A stretch of 64,000 bases of DNA from Hyphomicrobium_A sp964405975 (GTDB lineage Bacteria > Pseudomonadota > Alphaproteobacteria > Rhizobiales > Hyphomicrobiaceae): positions 1 through 64,000 of the forward strand of contig CAYOPW010000004.1 in NCBI GenBank assembly GCA_964405975.1, in the 5' to 3' direction. The first letter of the stretch is position 1. Every line of letters begins with the position of its first letter. Below the pieces are notes generated by a model, which was given only the letters and a program-made list of their open reading frames with translations, had not been told where the DNA came from and did no database searches. The translations under genes were made by a program, and so were the position numbers. Of the stretch, positions 17,356-26,963 are shown one piece after another.

Positions 17356-18497
17356 CAGGCTGCTCCCTGCGGTTGCAGGTTCGGGTGCACGATTTTTCCG
17401 TCCTTGGCGATGACCGTACCTTTGACGATCTCGTCATCCCAATCGATCTTCAGCACCTTCTCGGTCTTGTCGATCATGATGTCGAGGAAGGCTAAGAGGT
17501 TTCTGGCATAAAGGCTCGAAGCGTTGACCGGTATTTCGCCTGCAAGATTGAGCGGGCCGAAGATGCGCACCCCATTGTGCTCGACAATCTCGCCAGGCTT
17601 GGTCAGCTCGCAGTTGCCGCCACGCTCAGCAGCCAGATCCACGATGATGGCGCCGGGCTTCATGCTTTCGACCATTGCACGCGTAATGAGCCGTGGAGCA
17701 GGACGTCCCGGGATCAGCGCGGTGGTGATAACGATGTCTTGGTTCTTGATATGCGAAGCGACAAGCTCAGCCTGCTTTTTTTGGTATTCGGCCGACATTG
17801 GTTTGGCATAACCCGCCGCCGTTTGCGCCTGCTTGAACTCCTCGTCCTCAACAGCCACAAACTTGGCGCCAAGCGAAGCGACTTGCTCTTTCGTGGCCGG
17901 CCGCACGTCAGTCGCCGTGACCTGCGCACCCATTCGGCGAGCCGTCGCGATCGCCTGCAACCCCGCGACGCCCACGCCCATAATGAAAGCTTTAGCTGCG
18001 GGAACCGTGCCTGCCGCCGTCATCATCATTGGCATGGCTTGATCGAACATGGCTGCCGCATCGACAACAGCCTTGTAGCCGGCCAAATTTGCCTGGCTTG
18101 AGAGCACGTCCATCGACTGTGCACGCGTGATGCGCGGCATGAATTCCATGGAGAACAGTGCCGCATTCGTTGCCGCGAGCGCGTCAAGGCCTGCCCGTTC
18201 CCCAAAAGGATCGAGCATGGCGGCGACAATGGCGCCGGGCTTCAGGCCATTGATCTCCTCAAGGCTCGGCCTGCGCACCTTCAAGAGGACGTCGGCATTG
18301 CGCAGCGCGTCCGCCGCACTCGCCGCAATCTCGGCGCCTTGTGTCTTGAGGATTTCATCTGAAAAGCGTGAGCGCTCACCCGCGCCCGTCTCAACCCGCA
18401 CCTTGCAACCCAGCGCCGTGAGCTTCTTGACCGTCTCGGGCGAAACCGCGACACGCGGCTCGTCTGCCCCCTCCGCTGTGACCGCTATGGTGACCAT
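17355..18497 (-). CDS. pntAA: Transhydrogenase subunit alpha part 1 (PntAA)
   Basis: The soluble NAD(H)-binding domain dI, 380 residues. Landmarks: RVAVSPETVKKLTALG near the N-terminus, DALSSQ-like SMDVLSSQANLAGYKAV around 125, the Rossmann loop GVGVAGLQAIATARRMGAQV, and ALIPGRPAPRLIT. It is related to Ald but lacks its C-terminal features. It is first of the three pnt genes and is preceded by a small aa3-oxidase subunit IV gene, a recurrent alphaproteobacterial neighbour. Confidence 0.96.
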   Translation of the reverse strand: MVTIAVTAEGADEPRVAVSPETVKKLTALGCKVRVETGAGERSRFSDEILKTQGAEIAASAADALRNADVLLKVRRPSLEEINGLKPGAIVAAMLDPFGERAGLDALAATNAALFSMEFMPRITRAQSMDVLSSQANLAGYKAVVDAAAMFDQAMPMMMTAAGTVPAAKAFIMGVGVAGLQAIATARRMGAQVTATDVRPATKEQVASLGAKFVAVEDEEFKQAQTAAGYAKPMSAEYQKKQAELVASHIKNQDIVITTALIPGRPAPRLITRAMVESMKPGAIIVDLAAERGGNCELTKPGEIVEHNGVRIFGPLNLAGEIPVNASSLYARNLLAFLDIMIDKTEKVLKIDWDDEIVKGTVIAKDGKIVHPNLQPQGAA

Positions 18498-18577
18498 GGA
18501 GAAATCCGTTTGTGCGGGAAATGCCGAGCGGCAATCGAGCCGCGAGAGTCAAACACCGCTGGGCTTGAAGGCCAAGT

Positions 18578-18721
18578 CTAGACGAGGAAGTAAGCCATGC
18601 CACCGAGCAGAATGGCCAAGAAGACGACGCTCACCTTAACGAACATGATAAACCGTTGATACGTCCGAGCATGCTCGTCGTAGTCCATTGCGGCATGGCC
18701 GCCAGACAGATCGATCCCCAC
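18578..18721 (-). CDS. aa3-type cytochrome c oxidase subunit IV
   Basis: A peptide of about 47 residues ending in one transmembrane helix. The core MDYDEHARTYQRFIMFVKV is the signature of the small bacterial subunit IV of aa3 oxidases. I start at the GTG at 18721 because AGGAGG lies about seven bases upstream; the longer frame to a TTG at 18769 would include the Shine-Dalgarno sequence. It lies 80 bases before pntAA. The pairing is common in Hyphomicrobiales although the oxidase genes themselves are elsewhere. It likely packs against subunit I at the membrane. Confidence 0.85.
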   Translation of the reverse strand: MGIDLSGGHAAMDYDEHARTYQRFIMFVKVSVVFLAILLGGMAYFLV

Positions 18722-18963
18722 GTTTCCCCTCCTGGGTTTGGCTTTCGTTCTTTGTTTCTCGTACCCCAATGACCAGGTTCTATCAAGCCAAAGGGCTCAC
18801 CGGAGCCTTGTCCTACCCAGGTCGGTAGCCCCACATAAGGGTTGTGCGGCCGGTGGCGACCGACGACTGCGGCAATTGATACCGGTCAATGAGCCTCGGT
18901 TTCCACGGCGGCACAAACACGCAGTGGGATGGGGGGATGCTCTCAGGCACAAGGAGATCCGCC

Positions 18964-19383
18964 ATGAAAGTCAGAGAAGCAATGCACAAAGGCGTCCAAT
19001 GGGTCGACCCGGAGACCAAGGTTTCCGTACTCGCCAGGACAATGCGCGAGCACGATATCGGCGCGTTGCCGGTGGGAAAAAACGACCGGCTGATCGGCAT
19101 GGTCACAGACCGCGACATAGTCTGCCGCGGATTTGCAAACGGTAAGCATGCCGACGCACTCACCGCCCGCGACGTTATGAGCAAGGGCATTGTCTTCTGC
19201 CGCGACGACGAAGAGCTTGATGACGCCATGCACATCATGGAGCAGAAGCAAATCCGCCGTCTACCCGTCCTCAACGACAAAAAACGCATGGTCGGCATGC
19301 TGAGCCTTGGCGACGTCTCGCACTCCAGCGCGCGCGAGCTTTCCGGCGAGGTGCTTCAGGCCGTATCCGCCCATCACAATTGA
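18964..19383 (+). CDS. CBS-domain protein
   Basis: The 139-residue product contains two CBS motifs: MKVREAMHKGVQWVDPETKVSVLARTM with IGMVTDRDI at the end of the first, and ARDVMSKGIVFCRDDEELDDAMHIM with RLPVLNDKKRMVGMLSLGDV in the second. Paired CBS motifs form a Bateman module that binds adenine nucleotides and acts as an energy sensor or regulatory partner. No catalytic domain is attached. The ATG at 18964 has GGAG eight bases upstream; a longer frame upstream lacks support. It is monocistronic. Confidence 0.88.
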   Translation: MKVREAMHKGVQWVDPETKVSVLARTMREHDIGALPVGKNDRLIGMVTDRDIVCRGFANGKHADALTARDVMSKGIVFCRDDEELDDAMHIMEQKQIRRLPVLNDKKRMVGMLSLGDVSHSSARELSGEVLQAVSAHHN

Positions 19384-19565
19384 CACACCAAAAGGTGCGT
19401 TAAGCACAATCGCGGAATTCAATATGCGCCGGGCGCGCGCCATTAGGTTAGTATCTGGGTGCGCGCTGGCGGCATTTCCGCGTTCTTTCACATTGCGACG
19501 AGCTTACACGATAGGCGCGGCCCAAACTGCGCGCGCAGCAAGCGGACGTACGCCCTTTGGAAACA

Positions 19566-20840
19566 ATGGACACCTTCGAACTCATCCAGCGCATGGCCGT
19601 CGCGCTCGCGATCGGGCTTCTCATCGGCATCGAGCGCGGCTGGCAGCAGCGTAAGGAGGCCGAAGGCGAGCGCGCGGTCGGGCTTCGCACACATGCGCTC
19701 GCTGGCCTGCTTGGGGGAGCTTGGGGTGCGATCGCACGCGGCACCGGCGATTGGGGTGTTGTAGCCCTAGGCCTTGCATTCATGACCTTCGCAGGCGCGA
19801 TCGTGGTATTTCGTCTTCGCGAGGTGGAGCACGATAAGACTTATGGCGCTACGACCGTTGTTGCGGCGATGATTGCGTTTGCGCTCGGCGCATTGGCCGT
19901 TCTGGGCGACCAGACCGTGGCCGCTGCGGCGGGCGTGGCTGCGGCAATCCTTCTGGCACTCAAGGCCGCGCTTCACACTTGGCTCAAAAGGCTCACATGG
20001 GAGGAGCTGCGCGCCGGACTGATCCTTCTCGCCATGACGGTTGTCCTGCTGCCGGTACTGCCCGACCGCGAGATTGCTGCCTGGCTCCCCATCAATCCAC
20101 GCGAAGTCTGGCTGCTCACCATCCTCATCGCCGTTCTGTCGTTCGCCGGCTACGTGGCCATCCGCGTTGCCGGTCCCCAGCTTGGCATTCCTCTTTCGGG
20201 CATTGCAGGCGGGCTTGTTTCCTCCACCGCCACCACGCTCAATATGGGCCGCCTGGCGCGCCAACACACCGAGCGCACCAAACTCTTTGCCGCGGCGATT
20301 ATGCTCTCCAGCGCGGTTATGATGCTGCGCGTGATCTTCCTCGTCGGGGTCGTCAATGCTTCGCTCTTGCAGTTCATCGCGCCGCCCTTGCTGCTAGCCG
20401 TGCTCGCGCAAGGCGTCCTTGCCGGATATTTGGGGAACTGGACGCGCAGTGCAGCAACAGTCGACCAGCCGCTTACTCTGAAGAATCCCTTCGATCTCGG
20501 TGTTGTCCTGGCCTTTGGCGCGTTGCTCGCAATCATTATGGTGCTCACAAAGTTGCTCGCAGCGTGGGCGGGCGCAGGCGGTGCGTTTGCTCTTGCGGCG
20601 GTTTCGGGAACTTTCGATGTGGACGCGATCAGCTTATCGCTGGCGCGCCTGGTGCCGGGCGGACTTGACGCCAATACCGCCGTCTACGCCATCCTTATCG
20701 CGATCGTTGCCAACAGCTTGACCAAGATTGGGCTCGCCTGGACGACGGGCGGCACGTTACTTGGCAAACTATTTGCGGGCGGCGTCGCGGCCGCGCTTGT
20801 CGCAGGCGGAATTGGTTTGTGGGCGGCGACCTCGATTTGA
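19566..20840 (+). CDS. MgtC/SapB-family integral membrane protein with DUF4010
   Basis: A protein of about 424 residues with roughly a dozen hydrophobic segments. The N-terminal third has the MgtC/SapB motif ALAIGLLIGIERGWQQR and GLRTHALAGLLGGAWG; the C-terminal two thirds match DUF4010 membrane proteins (GIPLSGIAGGLVSSTATTLNMGR and GTFDVDAISLSLAR). The N-terminal family includes a magnesium-stress virulence factor, but the long fusion form has no established function. The ATG at 19566 is preferred over a TTG nine bases upstream. It ends four bases short of the convergent cytochrome c gene. Confidence 0.85.
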   Translation: MDTFELIQRMAVALAIGLLIGIERGWQQRKEAEGERAVGLRTHALAGLLGGAWGAIARGTGDWGVVALGLAFMTFAGAIVVFRLREVEHDKTYGATTVVAAMIAFALGALAVLGDQTVAAAAGVAAAILLALKAALHTWLKRLTWEELRAGLILLAMTVVLLPVLPDREIAAWLPINPREVWLLTILIAVLSFAGYVAIRVAGPQLGIPLSGIAGGLVSSTATTLNMGRLARQHTERTKLFAAAIMLSSAVMMLRVIFLVGVVNASLLQFIAPPLLLAVLAQGVLAGYLGNWTRSAATVDQPLTLKNPFDLGVVLAFGALLAIIMVLTKLLAAWAGAGGAFALAAVSGTFDVDAISLSLARLVPGGLDANTAVYAILIAIVANSLTKIGLAWTTGGTLLGKLFAGGVAAALVAGGIGLWAATSI

Positions 20841-20844
20841 GGCG

Positions 20845-21165
20845 TCAGGGTGCTTCGCGCAGAGACATGATGTAAGCAGAAAGCGCAAACATCTCGTCTT
20901 GGCTAAGCTTGTGGTCCGGCATCATCGGCGGCATTGAATTCAACCAGGCGACGATACCTTCGCGTGTTTGGCCGTGGCGGTTGGCAACCGCACCAAATCC
21001 AGGAATGCCCATCGGGCCCTGCTTTTCACCCTGGCCTTCATTGAGATGGCATCCTGCACAGAGCGCTTCAGCCAGCTCGCGGCCTTTCTCGACCTCGTCT
21101 AGCGCGGCGGCGGGCGGCGCTAGAAGGAGTGCACCAATCCATGCTGCTGCCATCAATCGAAACAT
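20845..21165 (-). CDS. Small periplasmic c-type cytochrome
   Basis: A 106-residue protein with a signal peptide cleaved near AAA-LDE (residue 21) and one haem-binding CAGCH motif at about residues 36-40. A Met in MPPMMPDHKLSQ can be the distal ligand. The closing helix FALSAYIMSL is typical of class I cytochromes c. It could carry electrons in the periplasm, for example to a terminal oxidase or from a quinoprotein dehydrogenase; the partner cannot be read from sequence. It is 46 bases downstream of the ABC1 kinase-like gene on the same strand. Confidence 0.85.
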   Translation of the reverse strand: MFRLMAAAWIGALLLAPPAAALDEVEKGRELAEALCAGCHLNEGQGEKQGPMGIPGFGAVANRHGQTREGIVAWLNSMPPMMPDHKLSQDEMFALSAYIMSLREAP

Positions 21166-21211
21166 TGCGGCCCCTCTCTTATCGACCCTCCAAGTATTGA
21201 TCTAATGCGCC

Positions 21212-22570
21212 TTACTCCGGCAAGGGGACGCGCACGGCCGTGAAGGCTTCGCGCTGACGCGCGGCCACATCGTCAAGCACAAACCCCTCAATTGTGTCGT
21301 TGAAAAGCCGGAACCAATTCTGCCGCGCGCCCAAATGCAAGAATACGCCGCCAAGGCCGATTGCCGCGCGATCCATAAAGACGAACTCGCGCGGCACCGT
21401 CACGGGACCCTTCTCACGCAGGATTTTGTGCACAGTGAAGGCTTCCCTGCGACCATATTCACCCGGCGTCGTAACCTCGGCAATGGTGCGCTCGCGATCG
21501 TCCAACAGCGGACCGTAGATGAACTGGGCCCAGATGTTCAACGCCTCGATCAGCTCATTCGACAGTCCCTTAAAACCCCACGTCTCGTACGCGTGCACGA
21601 CGAGATCGCGGTTGTCCGTCAGCAGTCCCGTATAGAGGTCGATGACCCCTTGCACGAAAGGCACGTGGAAGCTGCGAATGCAGCCGTAGTCGAGCAAGTT
21701 GATGCCGGCCGGGCGCCCTTCGCGCTCAAACACCGTGTAGTTGCCCAAGTGCGGATCGCCGTGAATGACGCCATAGTGAGAGAAGGGATACCACCAAGCC
21801 CGAAACATCGCGCGGGCAATCGTGTTGCGATCCTCAAGAGGTGCCTGCTTGTAGGCGAGAAGCTTGCGGCCTTCCAGCCACGTCATGGTCAAGAGCCGCT
21901 TTGTTGATAGGTTCGCGACGACGTCTGGCACGCGGATTTGCTCATCCTCGGCGAAGATCGCGCCATAGAGCTGCGTGTGACGGGCTTCGAGATCATAGTC
22001 GAGTTCCTCGCGCAGCCGCGCAGAGATCTCCTTCAAGATCTCGCCGGTCTCGATTGCCGGATTCATCCGCGAATGGATCAGAAAGATCGCCTTGAGCTGA
22101 TTAAGATCAGCTTCGACGGCCGATGACATGTCTGGATATTGAAGCTTCACGGCCAACTGACGCCCATCGTGGGCAACGGCGCGGTGGACCTGCCCGAGAG
22201 AAGCAGACGCGGCCGCCGCCGTTTCGAAGCTTGCAAAGCGCTCTATCCAATCGGGACCCAGTTCGGCGCGCATACGTCTCTTCGCAAACGCGGGCCCCAT
22301 GGCGGGTGCCGCCGACTGCAGTTGCGCCAGTTCACGCGCGTATTCCGCTGGTAATGCCTCAGGAATCGTAGACAGAAGCTGTGCCACCTTCATGAGCGGG
22401 CCCTTCAGCCCGCCGAGCGCTGCTGCTAGCTCCGCCGCATTGCGTGAGCTGTCTTGTTCAACGCCAAACAAGCGCCCGCCCGCAACCCGAGCCGCGACCG
22501 CGCCGACATTTGTGCCGACGCGCACATAACGGGCGGCGCGCGCTGAAAAGCGGTTTTCTTCCTCGTCCAT
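21212..22570 (-). CDS. ABC1/AarF (UbiB-like) atypical kinase family protein
   Basis: About 452 residues. The N-terminal K-x-x-Q region reads LKGPLMKVAQLLSTIPEALP, so the family K-x-G-Q has Ala in place of Gly. The alanine-rich loop is AAAASASLGQVHRA, the Lys strand AVKLQYP, the catalytic loop HGDPHLGNYTV and the metal site LLDYG (DYG for DFG). Relatives support ubiquinone biosynthesis or lipid homeostasis, with ATPase rather than protein-kinase activity. The KxAQ form marks a subfamily separate from canonical UbiB. The ATG at 22570 (MDEEEN) is preferred to the longer frame. It precedes the cytochrome c gene. Confidence 0.88.
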   Translation of the reverse strand: MDEEENRFSARAARYVRVGTNVGAVAARVAGGRLFGVEQDSSRNAAELAAALGGLKGPLMKVAQLLSTIPEALPAEYARELAQLQSAAPAMGPAFAKRRMRAELGPDWIERFASFETAAAASASLGQVHRAVAHDGRQLAVKLQYPDMSSAVEADLNQLKAIFLIHSRMNPAIETGEILKEISARLREELDYDLEARHTQLYGAIFAEDEQIRVPDVVANLSTKRLLTMTWLEGRKLLAYKQAPLEDRNTIARAMFRAWWYPFSHYGVIHGDPHLGNYTVFEREGRPAGINLLDYGCIRSFHVPFVQGVIDLYTGLLTDNRDLVVHAYETWGFKGLSNELIEALNIWAQFIYGPLLDDRERTIAEVTTPGEYGRREAFTVHKILREKGPVTVPREFVFMDRAAIGLGGVFLHLGARQNWFRLFNDTIEGFVLDDVAARQREAFTAVRVPLPE

Positions 22571-22668
22571 GAGACGTCTCGCCTGGTGGGACCGTATCAC
22601 ACGGCAGCCCACGACATATCATACGCGCAAGGCACGACTACAAGGGAAGTGGGAAGTGCCTTGAGACG

Positions 22669-24582
22669 TTAGATTGCCACCTGCGTGCCAACTTCCACGA
22701 CACGGTCCGTCGGGATTCTAAAGTAGGTCGTGGCGTCCTCGGAACTGCGAGCTAGCGCCACGAACAGCCGGTCTTGCCAGGGCGGCATTTCAGACTTGGG
22801 CGTCATGCGCAGATTACGGCGCGACAGGAAGAATGAGGTTGCGCTCATGTCGACTTTGAGATCCTTGCGCCGGCATTGCTCGAAAATCTTTGGCACGCTC
22901 GGCGTCTCCATGAAGCCGTAGCGGGCGATCACCCGAAGGAAGGTGTCGGAAACGCGCTCAACAGAGACCCGTTCGTGGCGCGGCACCCGCGGTACGTCCT
23001 CGGTCTTAATGGACAAGATGATATTACGTTCGTGCAGAATACGGTTGTGCTTCAAGTTGTGCATAAGCGCGGTAGGCGCCGCCGTCGGGTCGGCCGTGAA
23101 GAACACCGCTGTGCCCGCCACCCGCTGCGGCGGTTTTGCCTCGAGCTTGCGCAAGAGCCAGCCGAGATCGGCCTCGTGTTTGCGGGTCTGCTTGGCAAGA
23201 AGGTGTGCGCCTTTGACCCAGGTCACCATTACAAGACCGACCACAGCCGCCATAAGCAGCGTAACCCATGCGCCATCGAGAACCTTCAGTGTGTTGGCCG
23301 CGAAGAATGCCTGCTCGAGGATGAGAAACGGCACGATCACGAGCGCCACCTGCCATAGCTTCCACCCCCACATCCGCCAAATGACGAAAAACGCTAGCAG
23401 CGATTCGATAACCATCTGCGCCGAGATTGCGACGCCATAGGCGGATGCCAGATTGCTCGAGTTCTTGAAGAGCACCACGATCAGCAAAACGGCTACGAAC
23501 ATTATCCAGTTGACGCGCGGCAGGTAGATCTGTCCGGATATGCTTTCGGACGTGTGCATAATACCGAAACGCGGCAGCAGGCCGAGCTGAATAGCCTGCC
23601 GCGTTACCGAGAAAGCACCCGTGATCACCGCCTGGCTCGCGACAATGGTCGCGACCGTCGCAAGTATGACCATGGGAACGAGGGCCCAATCGGGATAGAG
23701 GAGAAAGAACGTATTCTCGAGCGACTCGGGCCGCGAAAGCACGAGCGCTCCCTGGCCAAAATAATTGATGGTCAGCGCCGGCAGAATGAACCCGAGCCAC
23801 GCGGTCTGAATTGGTTTGCGGCCGAAGTGGCCAAGGTCAGCATAGAGGGCTTCAGCGCCCGTTACGGCGAGAAAAATGAGACCGACAACGATAAAGCCGA
23901 TCATGCCGTGCTTGAAGACGAACCTCACACCATACCAGGGATTGAGCGCCACCAGAACGTCTGGATTGGCGATGATCTGCAACAGTCCTCCGACAAAAAG
24001 TGCGATAAACCAAACGAAGGTAATCGGTCCAAAGAAAGCGGCGACCTTTGCGGTACCGCGCGACTGTGCGGCGAACAATCCAATCAGAATGAGGATGGTC
24101 AGCGGCAGAACGAGGTCCTCGAATGCCGGCGACACGAGATGCAGGCCTTCTATCGCTGAGACGACGGAAATGGCCGGCGTAATAACGGCGTCGCCATAGA
24201 AAAACGATGCACCCGCTATGCCGAGCCCCATGAGGACCGGTGAACTGCGCTTGGCCACTGACTGGGCGAGTGCCATGAGTGCAAACGTGCCGCCTTCGCC
24301 GTTGTTGTCGGCGCGCAGCAAAATGAAAATGTACTTCAGGGTGACAATGAGCAAGAGCGCCCAAACGATCAGCGACAGCACGCCGAAAACAACCTCGCGC
24401 CCTGCAAAGCTTTCGCCTTTTGCGGCGATCACGGCCTCGTTGAAAGCGTAAAGCGGGCTCGTGCCGATGTCGCCATAGACGACGCCGATGCAGCCCAGGA
24501 CGAGCGCCCAGAATTGCTTTGTGGAAGTGCCGTCGGGCGAGCCAGCCTCGGCGCCCTTCGCCACCACGTGCGACTGTGCCAC
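22669..24582 (-). CDS. kup: Low-affinity potassium uptake protein Kup
   Basis: A 637-residue K+/H+ symporter of the KUP/HAK/KT family. It has about 12 transmembrane segments, the N-terminal GVVYGDIGTSPLYAFNEA motif, GDAVITPAISVVSAIEG, and a soluble C-terminal domain of about 170 residues. The start is a GTG at 24582 preceded by GAGGTG. It is a single gene separated from neighbours on both sides. No regulatory RNA element is evident upstream. Confidence 0.96.
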   Translation of the reverse strand: MAQSHVVAKGAEAGSPDGTSTKQFWALVLGCIGVVYGDIGTSPLYAFNEAVIAAKGESFAGREVVFGVLSLIVWALLLIVTLKYIFILLRADNNGEGGTFALMALAQSVAKRSSPVLMGLGIAGASFFYGDAVITPAISVVSAIEGLHLVSPAFEDLVLPLTILILIGLFAAQSRGTAKVAAFFGPITFVWFIALFVGGLLQIIANPDVLVALNPWYGVRFVFKHGMIGFIVVGLIFLAVTGAEALYADLGHFGRKPIQTAWLGFILPALTINYFGQGALVLSRPESLENTFFLLYPDWALVPMVILATVATIVASQAVITGAFSVTRQAIQLGLLPRFGIMHTSESISGQIYLPRVNWIMFVAVLLIVVLFKNSSNLASAYGVAISAQMVIESLLAFFVIWRMWGWKLWQVALVIVPFLILEQAFFAANTLKVLDGAWVTLLMAAVVGLVMVTWVKGAHLLAKQTRKHEADLGWLLRKLEAKPPQRVAGTAVFFTADPTAAPTALMHNLKHNRILHERNIILSIKTEDVPRVPRHERVSVERVSDTFLRVIARYGFMETPSVPKIFEQCRRKDLKVDMSATSFFLSRRNLRMTPKSEMPPWQDRLFVALARSSEDATTYFRIPTDRVVEVGTQVAI

Positions 24583-24819
24583 GTTGGCACCTCACGTTGA
24601 GCTCGCTGCTGAGCAGCAATGGCGGGCGCTTCTAACCCCTAATGCGGCCCAAAGGGAACCCCCAAATTCGAACCGTGCGCACCTACTCAATCTCTATAGG
24701 TACGAAAGACTCAGAGGCCGGAAAGGTTGAAGCACGTTGCTGCGGGGGCGACAACAGCTCTATCCCCCAGAAAAAGTGCCACCTTCTCAACACCGTGGCG
24801 CGACGCGCTGCCGCGGGCG

Positions 24820-26685
24820 TCAGCTCCTCGCGTCCATGGCTTCCAGCTCATCGATCATGCCCGCGATAACCTTCAAGCCCTTATGCCAAAACTCTGGGCT
24901 CGAGGCATCTAGCCCAAACGGCGCCAGTAGCTCTGAATGGTGCTTTGAGCCGCCGGATTTCAGCATCTGGAAGTATTTGGCAACGAAGCCCGGGTGCGCC
25001 TCTTCGTAGAGACCATAGAGCGAGTTCACCAGACAATCGCCGAAAGCATAGGCATAGACATAGAACGGCGAGTGAATGAAGTGCGGCACATAGGTCCAGA
25101 ACACCTCGTAGCCGGGTTTGAGTTCAATCGCCGGCCCGAGACTTTCGGATTGCACATCCAACCAAATGGCGTTCAGCTGGTCTGGAGTTAGCTCGCCTTG
25201 ACGCCGCGCCTCATGGACCTTTCGCTCAAATGTGTAGAAAGCAATCTGTCGCACGACGGTGTTGAGCATGTCCTCGACTTTACCGGCGAGGAACGCTTTG
25301 CGCTCCTTAGGGTCGTCGATTTCCTTCAACAGCGCTTTGAATGTCAGCATCTCGCCGAACACAGAGGCCGTTTCGGCAAGCGTCAGGGGCGTGGGCGCCA
25401 TGAGCGCTCCCTGGGGCCGCGCCAGCATCTGGTGCACGCCGTGCCCCAACTCATGTGCCAACGTCATCACATCGCGCGGCTTGCCGAGGTAGTTGAGCAG
25501 AACGTAAGGATGCACGGACGGAACGGTCGACGCCGAAAAGGCGCCCGGCGCCTTGCCCGGCCGCACCGGCGCATCGATCCAGTTCTTGTCGAAAAACTCC
25601 TTAGCGATGCCTGCCATCTCCGGCGCGAATCCGGCGAAGGCGCCGAGCACGATCTGTTGCGCCTCCGGCCACGCGAATATTTTGTCCGGTTTATCAGGCA
25701 ATGGCGCATTCCTATCCCAGTGCGGCAAGCGTTCCTTACCCAACCACTTGGCCTTCATGGCGTAGTAGCGGTGCGAGAGTTTGGGATAGCTATCGTGCAC
25801 GCTCTCTACGAGCGCATCCACGACCGGCGCCTCTACTCGATTGGCCAGGTGCCGGCTGTCGGCTACGTCCTTGAAGCCGCGCCAACGGTCTGAGATTTCC
25901 TTGTCCTTAGCGAGCGTGTTGGTAATGAGCGTGAAGAGCCGCACGTTCTCTTTGAAGACCGCTGCCAGTGCCTCGGCCGCGGCCTTGCGCTTCTCCTCAG
26001 CGGGATCGCTCAGCAGGTTGAGGACCGGCTCAAGTGTCAGCGGCTCAGGTTCGCCCGCGATGGGAAAGCGAAGAGCTGTCATTGTCTCGCTAAAGAGCCG
26101 GGTCCAGGCCGCGCTCGAGGTCTGGCCTTTCTCGTGAAATAACTCTTCGAGCTTCTGTTCGAGCTGGTAGGGCTTCTCCTTGCGAACGTTATCGATCCAC
26201 GGCTTATAGCGCGCGAGCTTTGGGTCCTTCAGCGCCTCAGCCATCACCGGCTCATCGATCTGATTGAGTTCCAAATCGAAAAAGATGATGTCGGTCGAAA
26301 TGGCGGTGAGTTTTTCCGAAATGTCCCCATAGAACTTGGCACGATCGGGATCGGCCTGATTTGCAGCATAATAAAGCCCGGCAAACGAGCCCAGCTTCCC
26401 CATTGTTTCGACAAGCTGCTCAAATTCCTCAATCGCGCTGGCAAGAGCAGCCCCATCGCTACCAAGCTTTGTCAGCTTGCCTTGGTAGCGCTCTTTCATG
26501 CGCTGCGCGGCGGCGGCGGCGGCATCAATATCGCGAGCCACTTCCGGCGCATCGGGCGCGGTATAGAGGTCGGCAAGGCTCCATTCGGGCATCGATCCTA
26601 AGTCGGGCGCACGCATTTGGTCTCGCGCTGCCTCGGCGGAACTCATTGGCGTTGACAGAACGTTAAGGCGCGTTTGGGATCGCAT
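24820..26685 (-). CDS. M3-family oligoendopeptidase (PepF-like)
   Basis: A zinc metallopeptidase of about 621 residues from the ATG at 26685, which has GGAGC at suitable spacing; the frame runs 34 residues further upstream without support. The zinc motif HELGHGVH lies in TLAHELGHGVHQMLA, with the third ligand Glu in LAETASVFGEML. The N-terminal oligopeptidase-F domain precedes it. It cleaves short cytoplasmic peptides and has no signal sequence. It is divergent from the response-regulator gene at 26964. Confidence 0.92.
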   Translation of the reverse strand: MRSQTRLNVLSTPMSSAEAARDQMRAPDLGSMPEWSLADLYTAPDAPEVARDIDAAAAAAQRMKERYQGKLTKLGSDGAALASAIEEFEQLVETMGKLGSFAGLYYAANQADPDRAKFYGDISEKLTAISTDIIFFDLELNQIDEPVMAEALKDPKLARYKPWIDNVRKEKPYQLEQKLEELFHEKGQTSSAAWTRLFSETMTALRFPIAGEPEPLTLEPVLNLLSDPAEEKRKAAAEALAAVFKENVRLFTLITNTLAKDKEISDRWRGFKDVADSRHLANRVEAPVVDALVESVHDSYPKLSHRYYAMKAKWLGKERLPHWDRNAPLPDKPDKIFAWPEAQQIVLGAFAGFAPEMAGIAKEFFDKNWIDAPVRPGKAPGAFSASTVPSVHPYVLLNYLGKPRDVMTLAHELGHGVHQMLARPQGALMAPTPLTLAETASVFGEMLTFKALLKEIDDPKERKAFLAGKVEDMLNTVVRQIAFYTFERKVHEARRQGELTPDQLNAIWLDVQSESLGPAIELKPGYEVFWTYVPHFIHSPFYVYAYAFGDCLVNSLYGLYEEAHPGFVAKYFQMLKSGGSKHHSELLAPFGLDASSPEFWHKGLKVIAGMIDELEAMDARS

Positions 26686-26963
26686 GAATTGCTCCGAAGT
26701 TTGGGGGATGGGAATACTAACCTGCGCAAGCCAGCCCAGAATTTCAAGCCACGAAGCAACGAGCGCACAGCTTGCCTTGCGTGACAAGAACTACTCATGT
26801 GGACCAAAAAAGGCTCAAGGTGGGCCCCATCGAAACTCCTTCTTTACCCTTGCAAGGCACTCTCTACTTATTGAGTGAGCCGTCGGTCGCCAACTGTCCA
26901 ATCCTGACGCAATTCGGGAGGGTGTAGGGCGCCGGCCCGTCCAGGTGTGAGTCCGAGTGCCCC

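Noticed and set aside
16624..17511. 295-codon plus-strand frame across the pnt genes
   Set aside because: It lies antisense to pntB, pntAB and pntAA, all clearly identified, and its His/Arg-rich translation is typical of a shadow frame.
18889..18963. N-terminal extension of the CBS protein
   Set aside because: The ATG at 18964 has a well-placed GGAG and begins the first CBS motif directly; the extension has no similarity.
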